Origin: Sandaracinus amylolyticus
Lineage (GTDB): Bacteria > Myxococcota_A > Polyangia > Polyangiales > Sandaracinaceae
Assembly: GCF_021631985.1 (NCBI RefSeq)
Contig: NZ_CP070225.1
Span: forward strand, 682,001-746,000
DNA: 64,000 nt
Direction: 5' to 3'
Positions 17,416 through 26,827 of this stretch are shown in pieces. Each line of letters begins with the position of its first letter. The first letter of the stretch is position 1. The notes below the pieces were generated by a model, which searched no databases, was not told the DNA's origin, and saw only the letters and a program-made list of their open reading frames with translations. The position numbers and the translations under genes are program-made.

Positions 17416-18690
17416 TCAGCGCACTCGGACGAGCGAGAACGTGAGGCCGGGCACCGTCACCGTCGCGTCGGACGGAGTGCCGCTCGACGCGTCGCGCAGC
17501 ACCGTCTGCGAGCGATCGGCCGCGAACTCGGGGATCACGGCGTGGTCGCCGACGTTGAGCAGGAACTCGCTCCCGTTGCTGGTGCCGATCTCCTGCGCCG
17601 ACGCGCTCGGGGTCGCGCCGAGCGTGATGCGCCACCACTGCCACGCACGCGTGCTCGCGAGCACGCGCGGGTTGGTCTCGGGCGTCACGGTGACCGCGGC
17701 CTCGTCGAGCACGCGGATCCACGTGGTCGCGCCATCGCTCTGCACCAGCGAGCCCGCGGTCGCGCCGCCGACGAGCGTCGAGAGCTCGACGTGGAACGAG
17801 GTGTCGAACGCCGTCCACGCCTCGTCGAGCCGCAGCAGGCAGGGCGCGGGCGCGTTCGCCGCGACCACGCGGTGCACCGCCGAGCCGTACGCCTCCGTCG
17901 CGAGGTAGAGCCGGCCGTCCTCGCCCTCTGCCGCGGTGCGCACGTAGCCGCAGCGCTCGTCGCGCGCGACGGTGAACGAGTCGTCGCGCGTGTCGACGAC
18001 CAGCACGCCCGCGACGCTGATGATCCGCGCGTCGACGTCGCTGCGCCAACCGAGCGGGAACACGATGTGATCACCGTGGCGCACCGCGTTCGTCGAGAAG
18101 GTGAGGAGCGCGCGCTCGATCACGAGCTCCGAGAGATCGACGGTGCGCTCGACCGTCATCTCGCTCGGGTTCCACACGATCATCTGTGCCGCGCGACCGT
18201 CGAAGTAATACGCCTTCGTCTCCGACACGAACTGCAGCTGATCCTGGTACTCGCCGATCGACGTGACGCCCGCGCCTGCGAAGCTGACGGTGTCCCCCTC
18301 GACGAGCGTGCCGTCGTTCGAGAGGTCGTATCGCGTGATCGTCGGGCCCTCGGTTCCTCCGACGTAGAGCGCGCCGCCGCCGCTCGGTCCGGCGCCGATC
18401 GCGCGCCCCGGGATCTCGGTCGCCTCGTCGAGCGAGAGTGTCGTCGTCTGCGTGAGATCGTCGGTGAGCACGACGTAGCTCGTCTGGCCCGCGGCCTCGA
18501 AGACCTGGGTGATCACCGCGTAGACGGGATCGGCCGGGACGCTTCCGTCCTGCGTGTCGGGCGGGCCTCCGTCGACGCCGGGATCGCCGCCGTCGGTCGG
18601 TGTCACGCCGCCGTCGTCGTCACCGCACGCCGCGCTCAGCGCCGCGAGCAGCGTCACGCACACAATCGTCCATCGATATCGTTCGTTCAT
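17416..18690 (-). CDS. Beta-propeller-like lipoprotein of the siderophore operon
   Basis: 424 residues. ATG 18690, preceded by GGAGACGG, gives a lipoprotein signal ending SAAC with GDDDGG after it. The mature part (about 50-420) is made of short beta strands in blade-like units ('YVVLTDDLTQTTTLSL', 'ITRYDLSNDGTLVEG', 'KAYYFDGRAAQMIVWNP', 'GVLVVDTRDDSFTV'), like a propeller. It looks like the DUF4374-type surface lipoproteins that accompany TonB receptors and PepSY proteins, and may correspond to the unassigned lipoprotein of other myxochelin loci (MxcI); I cannot confirm either. It could bind ferric siderophore at the outer membrane. It lies between the GNAT gene (36 bases) and the PepSY gene (9 bases). 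Confidence 0.7.
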   Translation of the reverse strand: MNERYRWTIVCVTLLAALSAACGDDDGGVTPTDGGDPGVDGGPPDTQDGSVPADPVYAVITQVFEAAGQTSYVVLTDDLTQTTTLSLDEATEIPGRAIGAGPSGGGALYVGGTEGPTITRYDLSNDGTLVEGDTVSFAGAGVTSIGEYQDQLQFVSETKAYYFDGRAAQMIVWNPSEMTVERTVDLSELVIERALLTFSTNAVRHGDHIVFPLGWRSDVDARIISVAGVLVVDTRDDSFTVARDERCGYVRTAAEGEDGRLYLATEAYGSAVHRVVAANAPAPCLLRLDEAWTAFDTSFHVELSTLVGGATAGSLVQSDGATTWIRVLDEAAVTVTPETNPRVLASTRAWQWWRITLGATPSASAQEIGTSNGSEFLLNVGDHAVIPEFAADRSQTVLRDASSGTPSDATVTVPGLTFSLVRVR

Positions 18691-18726
18691 CGCCGTCTCC
18701 ACACTCGTGCGCCCTATCGCTCTGCT

Positions 18727-19581
18727 TCAGAGACCGAAGCGCACTTCGATCAGTCGGTGTCGTGACGAGAAACCGGCACGGAATCCCGTCCGGATCGACG
18801 CCTCGTTGGATCTCGCGCAGCCGCAGATCGGCTCGAGACCTCGTGCGCGGCAGTCCTGCGCCATGTCGCGGAGGAGCTGCACCGCATATCCCTTGCTCCG
18901 GAACGGCACATCGACGGCGATTCCGATCTCGACCTGAGGCCGATACGGGATCACCGGGCGCACGATCCCGAATCCGATCAACAAGCCGTCGTGCTCGAAG
19001 AGCTGCAGCTGCTGCAGCTCGATCACCCGCCGCAGTCGCTCGGGGTGCGTGAAGACGTCCTGCTCGATCGCGCGGATGCGCGGCAGATCGTCCATGCACG
19101 CCGGACGCTGGGTGTAGGGGACTCGCTCGCCGTCCGGCACGTCGGAGGCCTCGAACTCGCGGACGAGCACCCCCAGCACGCGCACCTCGCGCGCGAGGTC
19201 GAGCGCGGGCGCGAGCAGCACGTGATCGAACGTCTTCACGAGCGCCGCGCGGATGCCGTGCTCCGCCACGATGCGCGGCAGGAGGAAGATGGCGAGTCGC
19301 GACGTCTCGGCCGTGAGATGCAGCTCGAGCAGCGTGTCGTCGTCGTCGACCACGAAGTATCCGCACAGGGCGCCGCCGACGCGGATGGCGTGACAGCGCC
19401 CTGCGGATACACGCGCTTCGAGGAGCGCGTCCTGCGCCTCCGGGAGCTCGTCGAGATATTCCTCTCGGAGCCTGGAGACCTCCGCGAGACTCTCGCACTC
19501 GTAGAACGTGGCTCGAATGTCCAACGTACTTCTCTTTCTGGAATGCCGATTGCCACGCTCGCGTGCGAGCGCCCGGCTCAC
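18727..19581 (-). CDS. GNAT-fold acetyltransferase in the siderophore operon
   Basis: 284 residues as drawn. The C-terminal half (about 150-284) has GNAT motifs: 'RIRAIEQDVFTHPERL', 'LLIGFGIVRPVIPYRPQVEIGIAVDVPFRSKGYAVQLL' in outline (acetyl-CoA loop around FRSKGYA), then 'CARSNEASIRTGFRAGF'. The N-terminal half looks like a second, degenerate GNAT unit with 'GALCGYFVVDDDDTLLELHL'. The drawn GTG start at 19581 overlaps the previous stop by 4 bases (GTGA). A TTG at 19524 with AGAGAAG just upstream gives a more usual N-terminus and may be the real start. Substrate unknown; in a siderophore operon it could acylate an amine, or act elsewhere. Confidence 0.75.
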   Translation of the reverse strand: MSRALARERGNRHSRKRSTLDIRATFYECESLAEVSRLREEYLDELPEAQDALLEARVSAGRCHAIRVGGALCGYFVVDDDDTLLELHLTAETSRLAIFLLPRIVAEHGIRAALVKTFDHVLLAPALDLAREVRVLGVLVREFEASDVPDGERVPYTQRPACMDDLPRIRAIEQDVFTHPERLRRVIELQQLQLFEHDGLLIGFGIVRPVIPYRPQVEIGIAVDVPFRSKGYAVQLLRDMAQDCRARGLEPICGCARSNEASIRTGFRAGFSSRHRLIEVRFGL

Positions 19582-21275
19582 TCCGCCGTCGACTCGAAGA
19601 ACACCTGCAGTCCTCGGAATCCGGTCCCGGTCGCAGGGTTGTAGTTGTTACGGCACATGCCGCCCGACGGATTGACGCACTGGCCGTACCACTCGCCGGT
19701 CACGCGATCTCCGCTCGTGATCTCCGCGGTCGTCGCCTCGTCGACGTAACACTGCCAGTCGGTCAGGCCGTTGAACGCGAGGTGCGGGCGGCCGTCGACG
19801 TACGACGAACGACCGGCGATCACGACGTCGGAGAACCTCGACCCGAACGAGCACAGCGCCATGAACGCGCACTGGTGCTGCACGGCGATGCGACAATCGA
19901 TGGCCGCGCCGCATCCGCGCGAGGTGAACTCCGCGTCGTTCACGGCCCCCGGGCACGTCTCGCCACCCGGCACGGGATCGAGGCTGCGCAGCATGCACGC
20001 CGCCTCGCCGGGCACCGTGCACTGGCCCGCGAGATCGCCCTCGGCGTCGAAGCCGATCTCGCAGGGCGTGCCGGTCAGCAGGCGCCAGCGCACCGTGTCG
20101 TCGCCCGGCGCGATTCGCCCACTGAAGGTCAGCAGCGGATTGTTCCCGCAGTTGACCTCCCAGATGCAGTTGTTCTGTCGGAACGCGCAGACCGGCTGTC
20201 CGATCCCCGGCTCGCCTCCGGCTCCGTTGCGGAGCTCCTCGCACGAGTCGAGCGCGAAGACGGTCTCGCTCGTGGGCGCGACGAGACCACACGTCGCAGG
20301 CGCGGTCGGCGACGTTCCGGAGACCGCGCACACGCTGGTGTCGGCGCCGCCTCGGCCCGCGCGTCCGGCTCCGCAGGTGCCCGCCAGCGTCGTGCCGTCG
20401 AGCGTCGCAGTGCAGCTGTGCGCGACGATGTCGCCGGCCACGAATGCGGGGCTGCCACCGCCCGACGGAGTCTGTGCGTCGGCGAGCGCCTCGAGCCGCT
20501 GCGTGAAGCTGATGCCCGTGCGGCTCACGGTGCCGGTGACGACGAGATCGTCCGCGCACTCCGCCTGGAACGCGCAGCCGTCCTGGATCACGCGGCAGGT
20601 GCCCGCGGCGATCGTCGCGCCGCCACGCGCGTCACCCTCGACGCACAGCGTGACCGCGTCGAGCTGCGCCGGGAGCTCCAAGCACGTGACGCTCGGCAGG
20701 ATCTCGCGATCCGAGAGCAGATTGCAGGTCTCCTCGCGCGCGGGCGTCTCCCCGACTGCGCTCGTATTGCGCGTGCACGTTGCGGTGACCTGGCCGAGCA
20801 CGAATCGGCCGCTGCACGTGAGCGTCGCAGTCGCGCCTTCGGGCGTGGTCCACGGGTCCGCCGCGAGCGTGACATTGCCACTCTCCGTGACGGTGCCAGT
20901 CAGGATGCGTCCGCTGCAGTTCGCCTCGAGCTCGTCGCCGTCCTGGCCGAGCGAGCAGAGCGGTCCGATCGCGAGCGTTTGACAGCCACTCACCGAGAGC
21001 ACGGTGGGCAGGGTGGGATAGGGCGATCCGCCGTCCACTTCGACGGTTCCGGCGTCGGTCGAGCCCGCGTCGGTCGAGCCCGCGTCGCTCGCGCCGGCGT
21101 CCTCCTCGGTGGGCGCTCCGCTGTCCTGGCCTGTGCGCGGGCCGGAATCGACGAGGTCGACGCCGCTGTCGGTGTCGTCCGCGCTGGAGTCGTCACCACA
21201 CCCCGCTGCCAGGGCGAGCGCCGCGAGCAGGATCGTCGCGCGAGGGAACCACGATGTCTTGTCGTTCGTCTTCAT
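19578..21275 (-). CDS. Unrecognised Cys-rich repeat lipoprotein coupled to the NRPS gene
   Basis: 565 residues. A lipoprotein signal ends at LAAGC (about residue 26), followed by an Asp/Ser/Gly linker with DAGSTDAGSTDAG. From about residue 93 the protein repeats a Cys pattern about four times: a Cys-pair opening, then 'C-x-F/W/L-x3-C' ('GCAFQAEC', 'NCIWEVNC', 'QCAFMALC', with a weaker 'DELEANC' first), then a strand such as 'VTGTVSRTGISF' or 'LTFSGRIAPGDD', and a closing 'GTCGAG'/'GQCTV' Cys. I know no family for it. The ATG overlaps the NRPS stop (ATGA), so it is translated with the NRPS. It is probably surface-anchored; a siderophore-related role is inference from position only. Confidence 0.7.
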   Translation of the reverse strand: MKTNDKTSWFPRATILLAALALAAGCGDDSSADDTDSGVDLVDSGPRTGQDSGAPTEEDAGASDAGSTDAGSTDAGTVEVDGGSPYPTLPTVLSVSGCQTLAIGPLCSLGQDGDELEANCSGRILTGTVTESGNVTLAADPWTTPEGATATLTCSGRFVLGQVTATCTRNTSAVGETPAREETCNLLSDREILPSVTCLELPAQLDAVTLCVEGDARGGATIAAGTCRVIQDGCAFQAECADDLVVTGTVSRTGISFTQRLEALADAQTPSGGGSPAFVAGDIVAHSCTATLDGTTLAGTCGAGRAGRGGADTSVCAVSGTSPTAPATCGLVAPTSETVFALDSCEELRNGAGGEPGIGQPVCAFRQNNCIWEVNCGNNPLLTFSGRIAPGDDTVRWRLLTGTPCEIGFDAEGDLAGQCTVPGEAACMLRSLDPVPGGETCPGAVNDAEFTSRGCGAAIDCRIAVQHQCAFMALCSFGSRFSDVVIAGRSSYVDGRPHLAFNGLTDWQCYVDEATTAEITSGDRVTGEWYGQCVNPSGGMCRNNYNPATGTGFRGLQVFFESTAE

Positions 21276-24200
21276 TCACCATCTCCATCCGAGCCAGAAT
21301 CGGAGTCGGGCAGCGCTCCGAGCGCGCCAGTCGCCTGCGCCTGTCGGCAGTATTCCGAGAGCAGCAGTCCATCGACGGGACGGGTGTCCAGGTCGGGCAC
21401 GCGCTCCAGCACGCGAGCGCAGGAGTACGCGGCCGGCCCACTCGAGACGTCGTGGGTGCCAGTCGCGCGCAGCTCGAAGAACGCGAGGGTGGAGCGATCT
21501 TCGTCGTCGCCGTGCGCGCGGACGCGGGCCATCCAGTCGGACACCGAGACGGGCGCGAGCGGATGTCCGAGCTGCGTCAGTGCCTCGCGCACACGGTCGA
21601 GCGCGACGGTCCCGGTGTGGACCAGGTGGTACGCGCCCGCGGGCGTCGAGGCGGCACCGGTGAGCGCCAGACGGACCATCGCCGTCGCAGCGTCGTCCGC
21701 GGGAATCCACGGCTCTTCGACCGGGAGATCGGGCCACGCGCCCACCCGCGTCGCAGCGCGCGCGATGCGCCAGACGAGATCTCCTCGATTCACGGTGGGA
21801 CGCCGCCGCGCGCCCGACACCCGACCGAGGCGATGCACCGCGACGCGAAGACCGCGCTCGCCCGCCTCTGCGCAGAGCGCCTCACCCTGCCACTTCGAGC
21901 GTTGGTATCCGTCGACCAATCCGTCGTGCGGCGGGTGGATCCGCTCGTCCGCAGCGCCGCGCGGCACCGTCGCGATCGACGAGACGTAGTGGAACGACGC
22001 GCCCCACCGCATCGCGAGCCCGAGCAGCGCGCGCGTCGCGACGACGTTCACCGCTGCGAGGCTCTCGTAGTCGCGCGCGAGGCTGACCTGCGCGGCACAG
22101 TGGAACACCGTCGCGCACGACGCGATTCGCTCGTCGAGCGCGCCGACCGCCGCGAGATCGAGCGGCACCACCTCGATGCGATGCGCTGCGTCCCCGAGAT
22201 CGACCCCGAGCGCCGTCGCGCGCGCGAAGAGACGTGCCCGCGCAGCGTCGTGATCGCTCGCCCGGACGGTGCACACGATCGTGTCGCCCGAGCGCTCGAG
22301 CCAGCTCGCGAGCAGGTGCACGCCGACGAACCCGGTCGCGCCGGTGAGCAGCACGCGCCCGCGGCCCGACGTGGCGCGTGCGGGCGTCCACGAGGGGGGC
22401 AGCGACACCGACTCCGGATCGAACGCAGCGGGCGACGTCGAGCCTCCGGGCGACGCGAGCAGCGCTGCTTGGGCGCGCGGAGTCGGGTGACGAAAGATCT
22501 CCGCGACACGGATCTCGGCGCCCGCGAGGCTCAGCCGGTTCGCGAGCTGGATCACGTGGAGGCTGTGCCCGCCGAGCGCGAAGAAGTCGTCGTCGAGCTC
22601 GACGCGCGCGACGCCCAGCACCCCGCGCCACGCCTCGATCACCCGCGCTTCGATGGGCGAGACGTCGGGCGCGAGGTCCGGCGCGTCCTCGCACGGAGCG
22701 CGGCGCACCTCGGCGCGATCGATCTTCCCGTGCGCCGTGCGCGGCAGCCGCGGCACCAGCTCGATCACCGACGGGATCATCGGTGCGGGCAGCCACTCGC
22801 TCGCGAAGCGCCGCAGCGTGCTCGCGTCGATCGCGTCCGCCTCGACGCGTGCGAGGAGCCGCTTCGTTCCGTCGTCGCGTGCATCGCCCCACACCACCGC
22901 GGCGCGGACCCGCGGATGCCGGCACAGCGCGGCCTCGACCTCCGCCGGACAGATGCGATGACCGCTGATCTTGAGCTCGTCGTCGACACGCCCGCGGTGC
23001 ACGAGCTGCCCATCGCCGCGCCACGCCGCGCGATCGCCGGTGCGGTACGCGCGGCCGCGTCCTTCGAGCGTCACGAAGCGCTCGCGCGTGAGCTCGTCGC
23101 GCCCGAGGTATCCCGTCGCGAGCGTCGGTCCGAGCAGCCAGAGCTCGCCGACCACGTCCGGTGCGTCGACGACCGCGCCGCGCTCGTCGACGATCACCGC
23201 CTCGACGCCCGAGAGCGGGGTGCCGATCGGCGCCTCGTCGATGGTCGTCCCGTCGAGCTCGGCACAGGTCGCGACCACGGTCGCCTCGCTCGGCCCGTAG
23301 GTGTTGAGCAGCCGCGCCTCGCGCGCGCCCTCGCGCCACTGCTTCGCGCGCTCGGGCGACGCGGCCTCGCCGCCGATGATCACGAGCCGCACGCACGAGG
23401 GCAGCGTCAGCCCACGCCGCGCGACCGCGAGCGCGAGCTCGTGCCAGAACGCGGTGGGGAGATCGAGCACCGTGATCGCCGCGCGCGCACACGCCGCGAA
23501 GAACACCTCGGGCGACTCGATCGCCGCGTCGTCGCGCAGCACCAGCGCCGCGCCCGCGGAGAGCGTCACGAAGATCTCCTCGACGCTCGCGTCGAAGGTC
23601 CAGGGCGCGAACTGCATCACGCGATCGCGCGCGGTCACGCCGTAGCGCGACGACGCGGCGCCCACGAAGCACGCGAGCGCGCGCGACGAGATCGCGACGC
23701 CCTTCGGCTCGCCGGTGCTGCCCGACGTGAAGACCACGTACGCGAGGTGCGCATCATCGCGAGCGATCGGCGGCGCGGGGTCACCGGGCGCAGCCCACGC
23801 ATCGAGCGCGTCGGGCGGCAGCGAGTCGCGCGTCACCACCACGCGTGGCCTCGCAGCGTCGAGCACCCGCGCGCGACGCGCGCTCGGCTGGGCGGGATCG
23901 AGCGCGACGTATCCCGCGCCCGCGTAGAGCGCGCCGAGGATGACGACGATGCCGAGCGCGCTCCGGGGCAGCTCGATCGCGACGAGCGAGCCCGGCTCGC
24001 AGCCCGCCTCGCGCAGCCACTCTGCGCAGCGCCGCGCGGCGCGATCGAGCTCCGCGTACGTCCACGCGCGCTCGCCGTCGACCAGCGCGATCGCGCTCGG
24101 GGTCGACCGCGCGTGTGTGCCGATCGCCTCGACCGGATCGATCGGTCCGACACGATCGACGACCGCGTGGGCCTGCCCGCGGATCGCTCGATCAGGCGCT

Positions 24201-25435
24201 GCGAGCCACGCGTCGACGTCGTCTTCCAGCGTGCGCGCCATCGCCGCGAGCTCGCGCTCGTCGAAGCGCTCGGCGTGTCCGTCGAGCGTCAGCTCGAGCC
24301 CGTCGCCGTGCGGCGCGAACGTGATCGCGAGCTCCTCGACCGGCCCCGCCGAGACGCGCAGCACGCGCGCGCTGCACTCGCCGAAGCGCGCCGGCAGCGT
24401 GAACGGCATGACGTTCACCACCGGACCGAAGAGCCGCCCGCCGAGCGCGCCACGATCGACGCGCAGCGCTTCGTAGCGGTAGCGCTGGTGCCGTCGCTGC
24501 CGCGCGATCGACGTGCGGATCGTCCGCGCGAGCTCGCCGAGGCTCGACGCCGCGTCGAGATCGATCGGCAGCGCGGCGAGGTTCATCGCCATGCACGGCG
24601 TGCGCAGCGAGCGCGTGCCGAGCCGGAGCATCACCGGCATGCCGAGGAGGAACGAGCGGGTCGACGTCCTCGCGCCGACGTTCGCTGCGATCACCGCGAG
24701 CAGCGCCTCGACCCACGACACGTCCGCGCGCGCGGCCTCGTCGCGCACGCGCTGCGCGCGCTCGGTGGACCAGCGATGCCACGTGCGAACGCCGTGGCTC
24801 GGCATCGCCGGTGCGCCGAAGCTCACGCCGCGACGCGCGCCGAGCTCCTCGCGCCAGAACGCGCGATCGATCTCGCGCTGCGACGAGCGCTGGTACGCGT
24901 CGTCGTCGTCGAGGACGGGATCGAACGCGGTGAGCGCGCCGCTCTTCGCGAGGCGGCCGTCGCGCTGGAGCGACGTGTAGTGCTCGGCGACGCGCGCTGC
25001 GACGAGGTGGAAGCCGTAGCCGTCGAGCGCGATGTGGTGCGCGACGTGGAGCCAGGCGTAGCGGCCCGGTTCGAATGTCACCAACTGGTGTCGGAACAGG
25101 AGTCCACGCTCGAGGTCGAGCGGGCGGCGGACCTCGCGCTGGGCGTGGCCGAGGAGGTCGCCCTCTGCGCTGAGTGACGCCCGCTCCAGGTCGAGGCCGC
25201 GGTAGGGGCGGCTGACTCGTCTTGGCTCACCGCGCGACTCGTCGAACCCGACGTGGAGCGCGGTCGCCTCGCCGAGTGTCGCGTCGAGCGCGCGCTCGAA
25301 CGTCGCAACATCGAGTGATCCTTCGAGGATCACGCACTCGGCGGCGTGGAGCACCGAGGGGTCGCGGGACCGCTGGTGGCCCAACCAAATGCCGAGCTGT
25401 GCCTCGGAGAGTCGCTCGCCGCCGGTGCCCGACAT
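21272..25435 (-). CDS. mxcG: Myxochelin-type NRPS, C-A-PCP-R
   Basis: 1387 residues in one module. Condensation domain about 1-425 with HHIALDG (133-139); adenylation about 435-920 with 'YVVFTSGSTGEPKG' (566-579), 'NTYGPSEATV' (711-720), YRTGD (797-801) and K904; carrier protein about 925-995 with the phosphopantetheine Ser958 in LGGHSL; terminal reductase about 1025-1387 with the NAD(P) motif TGATGFVG (1031-1038) and a YxxxK pair. Read against GrsA, the pocket code is D-A-E-D-I-G-T-V-V-K, which fits lysine. One condensation domain acting on both lysine amines, then reductive release, is the MxcG scheme for myxochelin. It is the first gene of the leftward operon, opposite mxcL across the Fur-box array. 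ATG 25435 is the only sensible start. Confidence 0.93.
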   Translation of the reverse strand: MSGTGGERLSEAQLGIWLGHQRSRDPSVLHAAECVILEGSLDVATFERALDATLGEATALHVGFDESRGEPRRVSRPYRGLDLERASLSAEGDLLGHAQREVRRPLDLERGLLFRHQLVTFEPGRYAWLHVAHHIALDGYGFHLVAARVAEHYTSLQRDGRLAKSGALTAFDPVLDDDDAYQRSSQREIDRAFWREELGARRGVSFGAPAMPSHGVRTWHRWSTERAQRVRDEAARADVSWVEALLAVIAANVGARTSTRSFLLGMPVMLRLGTRSLRTPCMAMNLAALPIDLDAASSLGELARTIRTSIARQRRHQRYRYEALRVDRGALGGRLFGPVVNVMPFTLPARFGECSARVLRVSAGPVEELAITFAPHGDGLELTLDGHAERFDERELAAMARTLEDDVDAWLAAPDRAIRGQAHAVVDRVGPIDPVEAIGTHARSTPSAIALVDGERAWTYAELDRAARRCAEWLREAGCEPGSLVAIELPRSALGIVVILGALYAGAGYVALDPAQPSARRARVLDAARPRVVVTRDSLPPDALDAWAAPGDPAPPIARDDAHLAYVVFTSGSTGEPKGVAISSRALACFVGAASSRYGVTARDRVMQFAPWTFDASVEEIFVTLSAGAALVLRDDAAIESPEVFFAACARAAITVLDLPTAFWHELALAVARRGLTLPSCVRLVIIGGEAASPERAKQWREGAREARLLNTYGPSEATVVATCAELDGTTIDEAPIGTPLSGVEAVIVDERGAVVDAPDVVGELWLLGPTLATGYLGRDELTRERFVTLEGRGRAYRTGDRAAWRGDGQLVHRGRVDDELKISGHRICPAEVEAALCRHPRVRAAVVWGDARDDGTKRLLARVEADAIDASTLRRFASEWLPAPMIPSVIELVPRLPRTAHGKIDRAEVRRAPCEDAPDLAPDVSPIEARVIEAWRGVLGVARVELDDDFFALGGHSLHVIQLANRLSLAGAEIRVAEIFRHPTPRAQAALLASPGGSTSPAAFDPESVSLPPSWTPARATSGRGRVLLTGATGFVGVHLLASWLERSGDTIVCTVRASDHDAARARLFARATALGVDLGDAAHRIEVVPLDLAAVGALDERIASCATVFHCAAQVSLARDYESLAAVNVVATRALLGLAMRWGASFHYVSSIATVPRGAADERIHPPHDGLVDGYQRSKWQGEALCAEAGERGLRVAVHRLGRVSGARRRPTVNRGDLVWRIARAATRVGAWPDLPVEEPWIPADDAATAMVRLALTGAASTPAGAYHLVHTGTVALDRVREALTQLGHPLAPVSVSDWMARVRAHGDDEDRSTLAFFELRATGTHDVSSGPAAYSCARVLERVPDLDTRPVDGLLLSEYCRQAQATGALGALPDSDSGSDGDGE

Positions 25436-25456
25436 CGAGGCGTGGCCTACTCTGAC

Positions 25457-25527
25457 TGAGAATGACTGTCAATCGCGATGAGAATAATTGTGAGAGTCAT
25501 TCTCAAAGTTCTTGAAAATCATTCTCA
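25457..25527. promoter_or_regulatory. Array of four Fur-box-like palindromes between divergent siderophore operons
   Basis: Four 15-base 7-1-7 sites resembling TGATAATnATTATCA lie at 25457-25471 (TGAGAATGACTGTCA), 25479-25493 (TGAGAATAATTGTGA), 25491-25505 (TGAGAGTCATTCTCA) and 25513-25527 (TGAAAATCATTCTCA). The last two match their own complements at 6 of 7 positions and the first two at 5 of 7. The stretch is conspicuously AT-rich for this genome and fills most of the gap between mxcG and mxcL. Iron-dependent repression of both operons by Fur is inferred. Confidence 0.85.
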
Positions 25528-25550
25528 TTCGTGGTTAGGTGCCGCTCACG

Positions 25551-26813
25551 ATGCCCGACAGCCTCCCCCGACCGCACCCGAGCCCGTGGTCTCTCGAGCG
25601 CTCGCGCGCCCTGCTCGACGAGGCCCGCGCGCTCGTTCCAGGGCTGACGCTCTCGATGATGAAGCGGCCCGAGCACTTCGCGCCGGGCAGCTTTCCGACG
25701 TACCTCGCGCGCGGTCGCGGCGCGCTCGTCGAGGACGTCGACGGCAACGAGTACGTCGACTTCGTGTGTGGCCTCGGCGCGACCTCGCTCGGCCACGCGC
25801 ACCCCGCGCTGCTCGAGGCCGCGCGCGAGGCGCTCGAGCACGGCTTCGTGCACTCGCTGCCGACCGAGCTCGAGGTGCGCGCAGCGAGAGCGCTCGTCGG
25901 CGTGGTGCGTGGCGCAGAGATGGCGCGCTTCTTCAAGACCGGCGCCGACGCAACGTCTGCGGCGATCCGACTCGCGCGCGCGATCACCGGCAAGGAGCGC
26001 GTGATCACCGTCGGATACAACGGCTGGCACGACCACTTCATGTTCGACACGCCGGGCGTGCCGGGCGCGCTCGCCACGCTGACGACGCGCATGCCGCTCT
26101 TCGCGGCGAGCGACGAGCCGCGTCTCCTCGAGACGATCCGCTGCGGCGCGAGCGAGCTCGCGGCGGTGTTGGTCTCGCTGCCCTACAACCGCTGCGTCTC
26201 GCGCGAGCTCCTGCTCGCGCTGCGCGACGTGTGCACCAGCTCGGGCGTGCTGCTCGTCTTCGACGAGATCGTCACCGGCTTCCGCGTCGCGCTCGGCGGT
26301 GCGCAGGAGCTCTTCGACGTGCGGCCCGATCTCTCGTGCTTCTCGAAGGCGATGGCGGGTGGGATGCCGATCTCCGCGGTGGTCGGTCCGCGCGCGCACC
26401 TCGAGACGATGGAGCGCCTCCAGGTCTCGACGACGTTCGGCGGTGAGCTCGTCTCGCTCGCGGTCTGTCTGCGCACGATCGAGATCTGTCGCGACACCGG
26501 CTACGTCGCGCACGTCGCGTCGCTCGGACGCGCGCTGCGCGAAGGGGTCAACCGCGTCGCGGAGGACCTCGGCGCGCCGCTGCGCGTGCTGGGCTACGAC
26601 GCGATCCCGTTCTTCTCGTTCGCGCCCGATCCGCAGCGCCACGTCGTGCTGATGCGCGACTTCCAAGGTCACATGGCGAAGCGCGGCGTGCTGCTCCGGC
26701 GCGACGTGAACTTCGTCTCCGCGGCGCACACGCGCGTGCAGGTCGAGCACGCGATCGCGGCGGCGCGCGAGAGCTTGTCCGAGATGCGCGCGGCCGGCGC
26801 GTTCGCGGCCTGA
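25551..26813 (+). CDS. mxcL: PLP-dependent aminotransferase, MxcL type
   Basis: 420 residues, class-III aminotransferase fold like glutamate-1-semialdehyde aminomutase. Seen: '[20 protein letters not shown]', '[17 protein letters not shown]', '[14 protein letters not shown]', and the PLP Lys in '[18 protein letters not shown]' (about residue 267). In myxochelin pathways MxcL transaminates the aldehyde released by MxcG to give the amine form (myxochelin B). It is the first gene of the rightward operon, just after the Fur-box array. I use ATG 25551; an in-frame GTG at 25539 would add four residues. Confidence 0.9.
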   Translation: MPDSLPRPHPSPWSLERSRALLDEARALVPGLTLSMMKRPEHFAPGSFPTYLARGRGALVEDVDGNEYVDFVCGLGATSLGHAHPALLEAAREALEHGFVHSLPTELEVRAARALVGVVRGAEMARFFKTGADATSAAIRLARAITGKERVITVGYNGWHDHFMFDTPGVPGALATLTTRMPLFAASDEPRLLETIRCGASELAAVLVSLPYNRCVSRELLLALRDVCTSSGVLLVFDEIVTGFRVALGGAQELFDVRPDLSCFSKAMAGGMPISAVVGPRAHLETMERLQVSTTFGGELVSLAVCLRTIEICRDTGYVAHVASLGRALREGVNRVAEDLGAPLRVLGYDAIPFFSFAPDPQRHVVLMRDFQGHMAKRGVLLRRDVNFVSAAHTRVQVEHAIAAARESLSEMRAAGAFAA

Positions 26814-26827
26814 GAGGAGCTCGATCG

